From Bacteriovoracaceae bacterium UBA4097 (lineage in GTDB: Bacteria > Bdellovibrionota > Bacteriovoracia > Bacteriovoracales > Bacteriovoracaceae), in assembly GCA_002381765.1 (NCBI GenBank), contig DFXX01000060.1, positions 1-14,442 of the forward strand: a stretch of 14,442 nucleotides of DNA, written 5' to 3'. A model generated the notes under the pieces. It was given only the letters and a program-made list of their open reading frames with translations, had not been told where the DNA came from and ran no database searches. This document shows positions 1-7,251 of the stretch, piece by piece. Numbering within the stretch: the stretch's first letter is position 1; every line of letters starts with the position of its first letter. Made by a program: the position numbers and the translations under genes.

Positions 1-383
1 AGCCAGCCATGGGCCTCATTGGTGCGCTTAAAATTTAGGGCGGCCACGGTATTAGCGAAGACAAAAAACTGATGATCTTTACCGCGAGAATCCCCTAGTC
101 TTTCATTTAGGAGTTGGAACTCTTTATCAAGCATCTTATCCAGGCGTGACTCACACACATAGCGCCCTGAGTTTTCTTTTCCATAGATATGATCTGAGAA
201 AGTCATATCATAGGCGGAGATGGTTTTTGCTATGGATCCACTGGCGCCACCGGCCTGAAAAAAGTGTCTGGCCACTTCCTGGCCCGCCCCGATTTCAGCG
301 AAAGTGCCATAAAAGCGCTTACCTAGATTGATTTTTAGGGCCTTCTGCCTGAGGGAAAGTGTGCCTTCCATAAAGATATCCAT
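1..383 (-). CDS. Conserved protein of unknown function, N-terminal part (3' end outside window)
   Basis: The frame is open on the minus strand from the ATG at 383 to the window edge, giving about 127 residues. It reads MDIFMEGTLSLRQKALKINL, then a block containing GTFAEIGAGQEVARHFFQAG and later SAYDMTFSDHIYG, RYVCESRLDKMLD and FANTVAALNF. I recognise this block from a large conserved family of unknown function in cyanobacteria, Bacteroidetes and other groups. Its members carry unreliable names such as TonB-dependent receptor or nicotinate-nucleotide adenylyltransferase. No signal peptide or membrane segment is visible, so a cytoplasmic protein is likely. The start could be the ATG at 383 or the one at 371. 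AAGG abuts the first ATG and lies 12 nt before the second, so neither spacing is ideal. The reading frame and coding nature are secure; the function is unknown. Confidence 0.8.
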   Translation of the reverse strand, partial: MDIFMEGTLSLRQKALKINLGKRFYGTFAEIGAGQEVARHFFQAGGASGSIAKTISAYDMTFSDHIYGKENSGRYVCESRLDKMLDKEFQLLNERLGDSRGKDHQFFVFANTVAALNFKRTNEAHGW

Positions 384-418
384 CCTTAAGAACCTGATTT
401 TGCTATAAGTGTAGACGA

Positions 419-439
419 TTCTCCCCTTTTTGAGGAGAA
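419..439. other. Hairpin in the divergent gap between the left-edge gene and the small membrane peptide gene
   Basis: TTCTCC (419-424) and GGAGAA (434-439) form a perfect 6-bp stem around a 9-nt loop. On the plus strand it is followed by an A run rather than a T run, and on the minus strand the T run lies before the stem. It is therefore not a standard terminator in either direction. It could be a leader structure or an operator. The rest of 384-514 shows no convincing promoter. Confidence 0.3.
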
Positions 440-502
440 AAAAGACTGAGTTGGGCCTGATCTGGGGCATAATGAAGAGGAGAGATTAGTCGATAAGGAA
501 CT

Positions 503-509
503 AAGGAGA
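503..509 (+). promoter_or_regulatory. Strong Shine-Dalgarno for the 38-residue peptide
   Basis: AAGGAGA lies 5 nt before the ATG at 515, a near-perfect complement to the 16S anti-SD. This is the strongest RBS in the window and the main reason to believe the short gene that follows. Confidence 0.65.
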
Positions 510-514
510 TCCCC

Positions 515-631
515 ATGGAACACTTTATTCTACCCAGCGTCCTCTTCATTGCCACTATTGCCCTGTTTGCTCTTAAGGCCAGAGAGACAAAGCTCCAGCC
601 TGTAAGAATCAAAAAAAACAATCGTCATTGA
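515..631 (+). CDS. Small single-pass membrane peptide, 38 residues
   Basis: The peptide starts MEHFILPSVLFIATIALFAL and ends in a basic tail, KARETKLQPVRIKKNNRH. Residues 4-20 form one hydrophobic segment, followed by about eight Lys/Arg residues. By the positive-inside rule the C-terminus would face the cytoplasm. AAGGAGA sits 5 nt upstream of the ATG. The stop codon overlaps the convergent pepN 3' end by 7 nt, and the A8 run at 611-618 encodes part of the basic tail. I do not recognise the family. Small membrane peptides of this type often act as accessory subunits or regulators, but nothing here indicates a partner. The ORF could be chance, though the RBS, the hydrophobic segment and the basic tail together argue for a real gene. 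Confidence 0.5.
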   Translation: MEHFILPSVLFIATIALFALKARETKLQPVRIKKNNRH

Positions 632-3225
632 GCTAAATATTTAGAAACCACCTCAAAGGTATCTCTAGATGGATTTGCGTCCATAATGCCTTTGAGGGCC
701 TTTTTCATCTCGCCTTGTCTCACATCATCGAGCTTATTAATCATAGAAAAAGAAGTCGCGGCCCTTGAGGCCACCTGAGGATTATATTTATCAATTTTCT
801 TAATTCTCTCAGCGAGGAAGCGGTATCCTGAGCCATCTTTAGCGTGGAATGCTGATAGATTATTTTTAGAAAATTGCAGATAAAGGGCCCTCAGATGATT
901 GGGAATATCCTTATCAAAGAGTGGATCATTCTCTAGCTTCTCAAGACGAGCAACAGCATTCTTAGCAGGTGAATTTGCGGCAAGAGCACCAAACCACTTA
1001 AGCATAACCAGAGAATCCTTGCGCCACTTTGAATAAAAACTCTTCACAGCGGGATGATCAAGATCGGCCCCACTTGCCACATATTGCACGAGCCCCTGAA
1101 TCTCCTCAGTCATATTTGAGGCATCAGCATAGTGCTTTTCTAGAACCATCATGCCCTCTTGGGAGCCGGAGGCCACAAGATAAGAAAGACATTGATTCTT
1201 CAGAGCTCTCTGTCCAAAAGCCTCTGGAGTGAGCTCAAATTTAGACTGAGTCGATAGTTCTGTATGGGTCTTAAGAAACCAATCTTTAAATTCAGCACCA
1301 ATCTTATGCTTTAAGTGGGTGTGAACCTTGTGAATGGCATCAAAATCAGGCTTCTCCATTTCCTGAGACAATCCGTTTTCAGTCGGAAGATCAAGAAGGT
1401 AAGACTTAAAGGAGAGATCAATTTTCTCTTCCTCTAAAAGCTTAGTAAGGGCATCCTTGAAGTCTTCACGAAGACCTTCCTTAAGTTCTCCCGTGGCCTT
1501 GAAGTTAGCGAATTCTTCTTTATAGATGGTATCGTAAACTTTTTGAGTGGCCTCATAGCGGCAGTAAGGATCTTCATCAAAGGCCATAAGTTGAAGAAGC
1601 TCAGAGAAATCATACTTATAATCAACATGCACCGGAGCTGAGAAGCCGCGGTTAAGAGAAAGAATTGGCTTCTCCTTCATCTTGAATCTAAAAGTTTCAT
1701 TCATTTTGGTTAGCTCAAGCATCACTTCCCGCTGAGACTTACCTTCCAGAAAACCTATTTTAAATGGCATCTGGAGAACATTTTCATCAGGGACTTTCCA
1801 AGCAGTTAATGGATAGTTTTGAGAGATATTCACAACCAACTCTTCTCCTTCCATGCGGGCATCTACTTTAATAGTGGGAGTACCGGCCCTGGAATACCAG
1901 TTCTTAAACTGAGTAAGATCTTTCCCCGAAGCAACTTCCATGGCATAGATGAAGTCTTCAGTGGTTACGGCCTTTCCGTCATTGAGTTCAAAATATTTAT
2001 CCATACCCTTACGGAACTTTTCTTTTCCTATAAGAGTTTCGATCATGCGGATGACTTCCGCTCCTTTCTCATAAATGGTCTGGGTGTAGAAGTTATTTAT
2101 CTCAACAAACTTAGAAGGCCTGATAGGATGGGCCAAGGGACCTGCGTCTTCATTAAACTGATTATTCTTAAGTCCTCTTACATCTTCCAGGCGCTTGACG
2201 GCTCGGGAGAGCATGTCGGCCGAAAATTCCTGATCTCGGTAAACAGTCAGCCCTTCTTTTAGAGTAAGTTGAAACCAGTCGCGGCAAGTAACTCTGTTTC
2301 CAGTCCAGTTATGGAAGTACTCATGCCCTATGACTCCTTCAATATTCTGAAAGTCAGCATCGCTCGCACTGGCCTCATCGGCCAGGGTATAAGCGGAGTT
2401 AAAGATATTGAGACCCTTATTTTCCATGGCCCCCATATTGAATGAATCTACTGCCACGATCATATAAACATCAAGATCATACTCTAATCCAAAGGTCTCC
2501 TCATCCCACTTCATGGCCTTCTTTAAAGAAAGCAGAGCATGGGGAGTTTTATGGAGATTACCTTTATCAACATAGATCTCGAGAGCAACTTTTCTGCCAC
2601 TCATGGTGGTGAAGGTATCATGGGCCACATCAAAATCCCCGGCGACCATAGCAAACAGATAGCTGGGTTTTCTGAAAGGATCTTCCCATTCTATCCAGTG
2701 TCTGCCCTCAGGAAGATCACCTTCACCAATCTTATTTCCATTGGATAAGAGAAATGGATATTTCTTCTTATCGCCAATCATCTTGGTTTTATACTTTGCC
2801 ATCACATCTGGGCGATCGATAAAGTAAGTAATCTTTCTAAATCCTTCTGGCTCACACTGAGTACAGAACTGAGAGCCTGACTGATAGAATCCTTCCAGGG
2901 CCTTGTTAGCGGCGGGATCGATTTCCACCGTTGTCTCAAGCATAAATTCATCTTGAGAAAGGTTGAGAATCACTAATTTGTCAGAAGAAACTTGATAGGC
3001 TTCACTAAGAAGAGTTTTATCATCAAGCTTAATATCTAAAAGCTGCATGTTCTCACCACTGAGCTCAAGATTGATTCTTTCTCCCTTAAGTTCAGGACGT
3101 TTCATGACTTTCAAAGTGGATGTCACTTTAGTTTTAGACTCATGAATATCGACCACCAATTGAATTTGGTCGATGGTAAAAGGTGAAGGTTTATAGTCTT
3201 TAAGATAAATAGTCTTCGGTTCCAT
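625..3225 (-). CDS. pepN: Aminopeptidase N (M1 family zinc metallopeptidase)
   Basis: This 866-residue protein should remove N-terminal amino acids from peptides in the cytoplasm; no signal peptide is present. Its length matches bacterial PepN (about 870). The substrate-binding GAMEN motif is at 265-269. The zinc site is H301-E302-Y-F-H305 with the third ligand E324 (HExxH-x18-E). Tyr385 in TIYEKGAE matches the catalytic tyrosine, and Q123 in TQCEPEGF matches the N-terminus-binding glutamine of E. coli PepN. The order is the N-terminal beta domain (about 1-190), the catalytic domain (about 195-440), the Ig-like DUF3458 domain (about 445-545) and the helical C-terminal domain. All key residues are intact. 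The ATG overlaps the DUF2797 stop (TAATG) behind AGGAG, so translation is probably coupled. Downstream, a 4-bp stem (630-619) followed by eight Ts on the minus strand is at best a weak terminator. Confidence 0.97.
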   Translation of the reverse strand: MEPKTIYLKDYKPSPFTIDQIQLVVDIHESKTKVTSTLKVMKRPELKGERINLELSGENMQLLDIKLDDKTLLSEAYQVSSDKLVILNLSQDEFMLETTVEIDPAANKALEGFYQSGSQFCTQCEPEGFRKITYFIDRPDVMAKYKTKMIGDKKKYPFLLSNGNKIGEGDLPEGRHWIEWEDPFRKPSYLFAMVAGDFDVAHDTFTTMSGRKVALEIYVDKGNLHKTPHALLSLKKAMKWDEETFGLEYDLDVYMIVAVDSFNMGAMENKGLNIFNSAYTLADEASASDADFQNIEGVIGHEYFHNWTGNRVTCRDWFQLTLKEGLTVYRDQEFSADMLSRAVKRLEDVRGLKNNQFNEDAGPLAHPIRPSKFVEINNFYTQTIYEKGAEVIRMIETLIGKEKFRKGMDKYFELNDGKAVTTEDFIYAMEVASGKDLTQFKNWYSRAGTPTIKVDARMEGEELVVNISQNYPLTAWKVPDENVLQMPFKIGFLEGKSQREVMLELTKMNETFRFKMKEKPILSLNRGFSAPVHVDYKYDFSELLQLMAFDEDPYCRYEATQKVYDTIYKEEFANFKATGELKEGLREDFKDALTKLLEEEKIDLSFKSYLLDLPTENGLSQEMEKPDFDAIHKVHTHLKHKIGAEFKDWFLKTHTELSTQSKFELTPEAFGQRALKNQCLSYLVASGSQEGMMVLEKHYADASNMTEEIQGLVQYVASGADLDHPAVKSFYSKWRKDSLVMLKWFGALAANSPAKNAVARLEKLENDPLFDKDIPNHLRALYLQFSKNNLSAFHAKDGSGYRFLAERIKKIDKYNPQVASRAATSFSMINKLDDVRQGEMKKALKGIMDANPSRDTFEVVSKYLAQ

Positions 3226-4025
3226 TACTCTCCTTCTATCGTAATCTCATAGCCACTATGAGAACGAACATTTAATACGCCGGATTCAAAGATCAAGTAC
3301 TGTCCCTTGATACCAATCAGACGACTCTTTATTTCCGGTACCTTTTCCAAATTAAATGAGCTCACTTTCTCCGGATAACGATCAACTGGATACTGAAAAT
3401 TCCACACCGGCTCATTGAGTATTGTGTGCTCATATTGAGAAAGGGGCCCTTCTAATTCTTTTAGCAGTCTCGTTTTTTCTTCTTCAAGATTTATCGCCTC
3501 TGGTTCACCCTTAAGCATCTTGCGCCAGTCTGTTTTATCAGAGATGAGTTTCTTAAACAGAACTTCTATCTGGCCTGAAAGCAGACGATTCTTAACTTCC
3601 AGAATGGGTAAAGCCGAACTCGCACCTTGATCCATCCAACGAGTGGGAATCTGAGTGCGTCGGGTAATGCCCACCTTAAGACCAGAAGAGTTGGCCAGAT
3701 AAATTACATGAGGTTTAAGGCAATTCTCCTCACCCCAGGCAGGCTCTCTGCAAGTACCCTTATCATAATGGCAAGTCTCTGGCCTTAAAATGCACAGGTC
3801 GCATTCGGCGAGCTTAATGGTGCAGGGAAAACAAAACCCTTGAGAGTACGATTTTTTGGTTTTTTTTCCACAGTTAATGCAAAAAATTTTACCTGAGTAA
3901 GTTAGTGTTAATCCACGCCCAATCAGTGGCCCAAGATCTACGCTTTCATTGTTAAGCAATAAACCATAACTTACGGGATTCCCAGAAAGGGTGTGCATTT
4001 TAGACAGAATTCCTGAAGCTTTCAT
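3225..4025 (-). CDS. DUF2797 family protein with cysteine-rich zinc-binding-like region
   Basis: This 266-residue protein belongs to a family I recognise as DUF2797, whose function is not established. Nine cysteines lie between residues 49 and 102: CxxC at 49/52, CxxC at 65/68, CxxC at 75/78, then C85, C92 and C102. They probably bind one or two zinc ions. Next comes HVIYLANSSGLKVGITRR (106-123) with TRWMDQGA. This resembles the start of GIY-YIG/T5orf172-like domains, but that link is inference. No signal peptide is seen, so it should be cytoplasmic. I keep the first ATG because the GILSKM stretch just after it belongs to the conserved family start. The gene is first in a two-gene unit with pepN. 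A nucleic-acid-binding role is plausible from the zinc-finger-like region but not shown. Confidence 0.88.
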   Translation of the reverse strand: MKASGILSKMHTLSGNPVSYGLLLNNESVDLGPLIGRGLTLTYSGKIFCINCGKKTKKSYSQGFCFPCTIKLAECDLCILRPETCHYDKGTCREPAWGEENCLKPHVIYLANSSGLKVGITRRTQIPTRWMDQGASSALPILEVKNRLLSGQIEVLFKKLISDKTDWRKMLKGEPEAINLEEEKTRLLKELEGPLSQYEHTILNEPVWNFQYPVDRYPEKVSSFNLEKVPEIKSRLIGIKGQYLIFESGVLNVRSHSGYEITIEGE

Positions 4026-4032
4026 GCTCCGG

Positions 4033-4061
4033 ATTATCCAATAAAATGCTGCATCTGTCTT
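4033..4061 (-). promoter_or_regulatory. Candidate promoter for DUF2797-pepN, nearly leaderless
   Basis: Reading the minus strand, AAGACA (4061-4056) and GATAAT (4038-4033) are separated by 17 bp and match the sigma70 consensus at 4/6 and 5/6. The -10 box ends 7 nt before the ATG at 4025, so transcription would start at or next to the start codon. A GGAG at 4031-4028 is too close to the ATG to act as a normal ribosome binding site. Confidence 0.45.
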
Positions 4062-4144
4062 AGAAAATTATTCCGCGATTGCTAAATGGGGCGAGCGCCC
4101 AAATAATAATGAAGATAGTCATAAACCAAAAAGGAAGGTTAAAA

Positions 4145-4804
4145 ATGAGAAATTGGATTTCATCCATAAAGGCAATGGCAGTATGTTGCGCCATGATTCT
4201 TGCAACTAGTTGTGGACAACAGGCCGGTGGTTTACCAGAAATTAATGGTGTAAAAGGACCTCTTCTAAACGTTGTTGATGGTCAAGTAATGCTTACCTTT
4301 AAGTTCCTCAACCTCACGGCCGATGCAGGACTTAAAGCACCGATTCCAGAAACTAGAAACTCTTATATGGAATTTGCTCCAAATATCGAAGATGGCGGAA
4401 TGCTCTTCGTTCTTTATCTTGATCCAGAAGATCTGCAAAACGTAGATATCGGTATCGGCGATGGAAACACTCTTCCAGACGGCCGTCCGGTTCCAGGAGT
4501 TCCAGGTGGAAGACTTCAAGACTCTCTAAGAATTGATACTCCATGGAATAATATTTCTTTCTACTATCACCAGAAGCGTTTCGGAATCTGGATGCCATTT
4601 GGATTTGAAACTGCTGGCATGTCTGGCTATTGGAACATGACTTACAACAATAAGAATGTTGGATTCCTGGGTCTAGTAGGAAGCGATGAAGTTCGTAACT
4701 ACAAGGCCGGTGGTATCGTATTCCTTAATCTAGACGCTCTTAAAGATCAGAAGCTTCAGAGTCTGATTAAGCGTAGTAAGAGAAATCCTCACCGTATTTA
4801 CTAA
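4145..4804 (+). CDS. Predicted lipoprotein of unknown function
   Basis: This 219-residue protein begins with a signal peptide and a lipobox-like ATS-C, with the lipidated cysteine at 23. The +2 residue is Gly, which favours the outer membrane under the usual Lol sorting rule. I do not recognise a domain. Visible features are a Gly/Pro-rich segment at about 102-122 (DGRPVPGVPGG), an aromatic-rich region at about 133-170 (SFYYHQKRFGIWMPFGF) and a basic C-terminus. The start at 4145 is chosen because AAGGAAGG lies 6 nt upstream and the signal peptide begins there. An upstream in-frame TTG at 4079 would add 22 residues ahead of the signal peptide. The gene is divergent from DUF2797, has its own strong terminator and appears to be transcribed alone. 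A short GC-rich hairpin (4089-4100) lies in the probable leader, and I see no convincing promoter. Confidence 0.85.
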   Translation: MRNWISSIKAMAVCCAMILATSCGQQAGGLPEINGVKGPLLNVVDGQVMLTFKFLNLTADAGLKAPIPETRNSYMEFAPNIEDGGMLFVLYLDPEDLQNVDIGIGDGNTLPDGRPVPGVPGGRLQDSLRIDTPWNNISFYYHQKRFGIWMPFGFETAGMSGYWNMTYNNKNVGFLGLVGSDEVRNYKAGGIVFLNLDALKDQKLQSLIKRSKRNPHRIY

Positions 4805-4815
4805 ATCAGCTACTT

Positions 4816-4839
4816 AGGCCCCCTTTTGGGGGCCTTTTT
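4816..4839 (+). terminator. Rho-independent terminator of the lipoprotein gene
   Basis: GGCCCCC (4817-4823), a TTTT loop and GGGGGCC (4828-4834) form a perfect 7-bp GC stem, followed by TTTTT. An outer A-T pair extends it. It starts 12 nt after the stop codon. Confidence 0.95.
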
Positions 4840-4869
4840 CTGTAAAATTTTCTCTCCCCCCCTCTTTTC

Positions 4870-4899
4870 TTACTTTGCCGCCAACTCCCCGAATAAAAT
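4870..4899 (+). promoter_or_regulatory. Candidate promoter for the ankyrin lipoprotein, leaderless spacing
   Basis: TAAAAT at 4894-4899 is a good -10 box that ends 6 nt before the ATG at 4906. The -35 is poor: TTACTT at 4870-4875 has an 18-bp spacer, while the better TTGCCG (4875-4880) has only 13. There is no Shine-Dalgarno before the ATG, so a transcript starting on the A of ATG would explain the arrangement. Confidence 0.3.
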
Positions 4900-4905
4900 C
4901 GACAA

Positions 4906-6051
4906 ATGAAATTGAATCTTCTGAGCGCCCTCTCTCTAGTGCTCACTTTAACCATCGCTTCTTGCGGAAAGAAGACCGAGGATAAAAAGCTCAAGAGCTT
5001 TAGCGAAAGCTATCGACCTAGTGTTGAGGAAGTTTATTTCAATGCTCTCAAGGCATTAAAAAAATCCGTTTATGAGAATGACATTGCCCTCCTTAAGAAA
5101 GTCCTGGAGAGAAATCCAAATCTTGACCTCGATCGAATTGGAGATGATGGAGAAACTCTCCTGACTGCTGCTATTCAAAAAAATCATTTTGAAATTCGAG
5201 ACTATCTCATAGAGCGAGGAGCGAGCTTAGACAAGGCCAATATCAATAAAGAGACCCCTCTGATTGTGGCCACAACTCATAACCGCATGGAATCGGCCAT
5301 GCTGCTTTTAAGAAGTCATGTTGAAATCAATCGTAAAAATAATCAAGGAAACACCGCCCTTCACATAGCTCTGAAAAATAAAAATGAGGATCTGGCGCTA
5401 CTTCTTATTCGAGAAGGAGCAAATATTGAAATCACCGATAAAAATGACCAGAATGCTTATAAACTTGCGCAAAAGCATGAGAACCACAGAGTCCTGGAAC
5501 TAATAAAAGTCATATTACACGGTCTCTACGGAGCATTGGAGTTAACTGATTTCAAAAGAGTATTGATTGAAGGAAGTGAGGAAGATCTAAGACTGGTTTT
5601 AGAGAAGCATCCAAAGCTCGCCACCGATTACGAATCCCTTAATCCCCTGGTTCTGGCGCAGGAGCAGAAAAATGAAATGACTTCATGGGAGATGATAAAA
5701 ATTCTTCTTTCAAAAAATGCCAATATCAATGGGCCCAAAAATGCAGAGCTCACTCCACTCATTAAGGCCATTCAACTGCAGCATACACTGGTAGCAAGTT
5801 ACCTCATTGATCAGAATGCTGATGTAAACATATTGGATAGTGAAGGCAAGAGTGCTCTTATTTACGCCATTGAGCTCAATAACAATGAGCTCGTAAAGCA
5901 GCTTATGCAGTACGGAGCAAAAAGAAATTATTCCATCACCCTCAAGAATGGGAAAAGCCAGAGCTTTAGTGCCTGCTCACTGGCAAAAAAGCTCATGCAG
6001 GATCATATGAGAAATTCTTTAAGATGCACTTTTCGCGACTGGTTTTTCTAA
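4906..6051 (+). CDS. Ankyrin-repeat lipoprotein
   Basis: This 381-residue protein has a signal peptide ending in the lipobox IAS-C with Cys20. The +2 residue is Gly, so it is probably anchored to the outer membrane facing the periplasm. Ankyrin repeats of about 33 residues fall into two blocks. The first covers about 82-200 (GETLLTAAI, KETPLIVAT, GNTALHIAL) and the second about 245-341 (LTPLIKAI, GKSALIYAI). They are separated by a region at about 200-245 that fits the consensus poorly and may hold degenerate repeats. Ankyrin arrays bind proteins; the partner is unknown. No Shine-Dalgarno is visible, but the signal peptide fits the ATG at 4906 well. The last 33 nt overlap the convergent ampG gene, and I see no plus-strand terminator after the stop. 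Confidence 0.9.
   Translation: MKLNLLSALSLVLTLTIASCGKKTEDKKLKSFSESYRPSVEEVYFNALKALKKSVYENDIALLKKVLERNPNLDLDRIGDDGETLLTAAIQKNHFEIRDYLIERGASLDKANINKETPLIVATTHNRMESAMLLLRSHVEINRKNNQGNTALHIALKNKNEDLALLLIREGANIEITDKNDQNAYKLAQKHENHRVLELIKVILHGLYGALELTDFKRVLIEGSEEDLRLVLEKHPKLATDYESLNPLVLAQEQKNEMTSWEMIKILLSKNANINGPKNAELTPLIKAIQLQHTLVASYLIDQNADVNILDSEGKSALIYAIELNNNELVKQLMQYGAKRNYSITLKNGKSQSFSACSLAKKLMQDHMRNSLRCTFRDWFF
5951..5984 (-). terminator. Possible weak terminator for the methyltransferase-ampG operon, inside the ankyrin gene
   Basis: Reading the minus strand 35 nt past the ampG stop, GCCA + GAGC pair with GCTC + TGGC, with a 2-nt bulge and a 10-nt loop, followed by TTTTCC. The stem is interrupted and the T tract is short, so this is a modest candidate. 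It would lie within the 3' coding part of the convergent ankyrin gene. Confidence 0.3.
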
Positions 6052-7251
6052 TCTAAAAAGCGGTATCAGAAGAAGCAGTCCTGGCAGGGCCACAACCGTA
6101 CACACCACAAAGAACATCTCCCAACCTAAGACCTTTGACATCCAGCCCGTAGGACTTGCAAGAATCACACGAGGGATACCCATCAGGGCCGTGAGAAGAG
6201 CGTATTGAGTGGCAGTAAACTGGCGATTGGTTAGTGAGGCCATGTAGGCCGCATAGGCAGCAGTTCCCATCCCTGAAGCAAGATTCTCAAAAGCAATGAT
6301 TGCCGCCAGTGAGGGGATGGCCTTTTCCATAGATGGTAGGAAAGCAAAACCCAGGGTAGATACTGCCTGAAGGATTCCAAAGGTCACCATGGACCATTTA
6401 ATGCTGTAGCGGAGCATGAGAGCTCCACCCAATAGGCCCCCAGCAATAGTGGCAATCATCCCGAAGGTCTTGGCAACGGTCGCAATATCTGTTTTAGAAT
6501 ACCCAATATCCAGAATAAACGGTGTGGTCATATTCGAGGCCATGCTATCTCCTACTTTATAAAGCAGAATGAATAGCAGCATTAACCAAGCACCTTTACG
6601 GTTAAAAAAATCCATTAAAGGGCCAAGCACAGCAACTTTAAGATTGGCCGGAATTTCGATATGGTGAATTTCCTTGGGTGCAATGAAGGTGAAAGCGATG
6701 GATGGAAGCATAAGAAGGGCCATCCACTGATAGACACTGGACCAAGGAATTTGATCAGCGAGATACAGAGCAAACGCACCAGAAACCAGCATGGCAAGTC
6801 TGTATCCATTCACATAAAGAGATGAACCCAGGCCCAATTCCTCATCGGGCAAGATTTCTCTGCGATACGCATCCAGCACCACGTCTTGGGAGGCAGAGAA
6901 AAAAGCAATGATAAAAGCAAAGATCGCCACAAGGGTTAGATCATGCTGAGGATTCAGAAGTGAGAGTCCCCAGATCGAGACGGCCAGGAGGGCCTGAAAG
7001 ACCACCATCCAGCCGCGTCTTCTTCCTAAGAATGGAAGTTGGTAGCGATCAAGGAGTGGGGCCCAGAGAAACTTCAGAGTATAGGGAATTCCCACTAAAG
7101 AGAAAAAGCCAATGGCGGTGAGATCCACACCATCATTTTTCATCCAGGCCTGAAGGGTCGAGCCGATCAAAAGCAGTGGGAGGCCCGCTGAATACCCAGT
7201 GAGAAGCATGATGAACATGCGGTAGCTAAAAAACTTTTTAAAGGTACTCAT
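6019..7251 (-). CDS. ampG: AmpG-like muropeptide MFS transporter
   Basis: This 410-residue inner-membrane permease should import anhydro-muropeptides (GlcNAc-anhydroMurNAc peptides) with protons for peptidoglycan recycling. The resemblance to E. coli AmpG is strong in the first half: AGLPLLLIGSTLQAWM (22-37), GFFSLVGIPYTLKFLWAP, DRY and LGRRRGW (75-81), SASQDVVLDAYRREIL (119-134) and NGYRLAMLVSG. It has about 12 hydrophobic segments and is shorter than the 491-residue E. coli protein, probably lacking the extra C-terminal part. Its ATG overlaps the methyltransferase stop (ATGA) and has no good Shine-Dalgarno, so translation probably depends on coupling. In a predatory or lytic lifestyle it could also salvage prey cell-wall fragments (inference). 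The 3' end overlaps the ankyrin gene by 33 nt. Confidence 0.9.
   Translation of the reverse strand: MSTFKKFFSYRMFIMLLTGYSAGLPLLLIGSTLQAWMKNDGVDLTAIGFFSLVGIPYTLKFLWAPLLDRYQLPFLGRRRGWMVVFQALLAVSIWGLSLLNPQHDLTLVAIFAFIIAFFSASQDVVLDAYRREILPDEELGLGSSLYVNGYRLAMLVSGAFALYLADQIPWSSVYQWMALLMLPSIAFTFIAPKEIHHIEIPANLKVAVLGPLMDFFNRKGAWLMLLFILLYKVGDSMASNMTTPFILDIGYSKTDIATVAKTFGMIATIAGGLLGGALMLRYSIKWSMVTFGILQAVSTLGFAFLPSMEKAIPSLAAIIAFENLASGMGTAAYAAYMASLTNRQFTATQYALLTALMGIPRVILASPTGWMSKVLGWEMFFVVCTVVALPGLLLLIPLFRLEKPVAKSAS

Noticed and set aside
146..331. 61-codon plus-strand open frame
   Set aside because: Antisense to the conserved left-edge gene, whose protein sequence is clearly conserved.
403..621. 72-codon minus-strand open frame
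   Set aside because: No usable RBS, overlaps the better supported 38-residue plus-strand gene, and its translation looks like a shadow of it.
1819..2262. 147-codon plus-strand open frame
   Set aside because: It lies entirely antisense to the catalytic and GAMEN-distal part of pepN, whose motifs are intact; no RBS and no recognisable protein.
4079..4144. TTG-initiated 22-residue extension of the lipoprotein
   Set aside because: It would bury the signal peptide; the ATG at 4145 has AAGGAAGG at the right distance.
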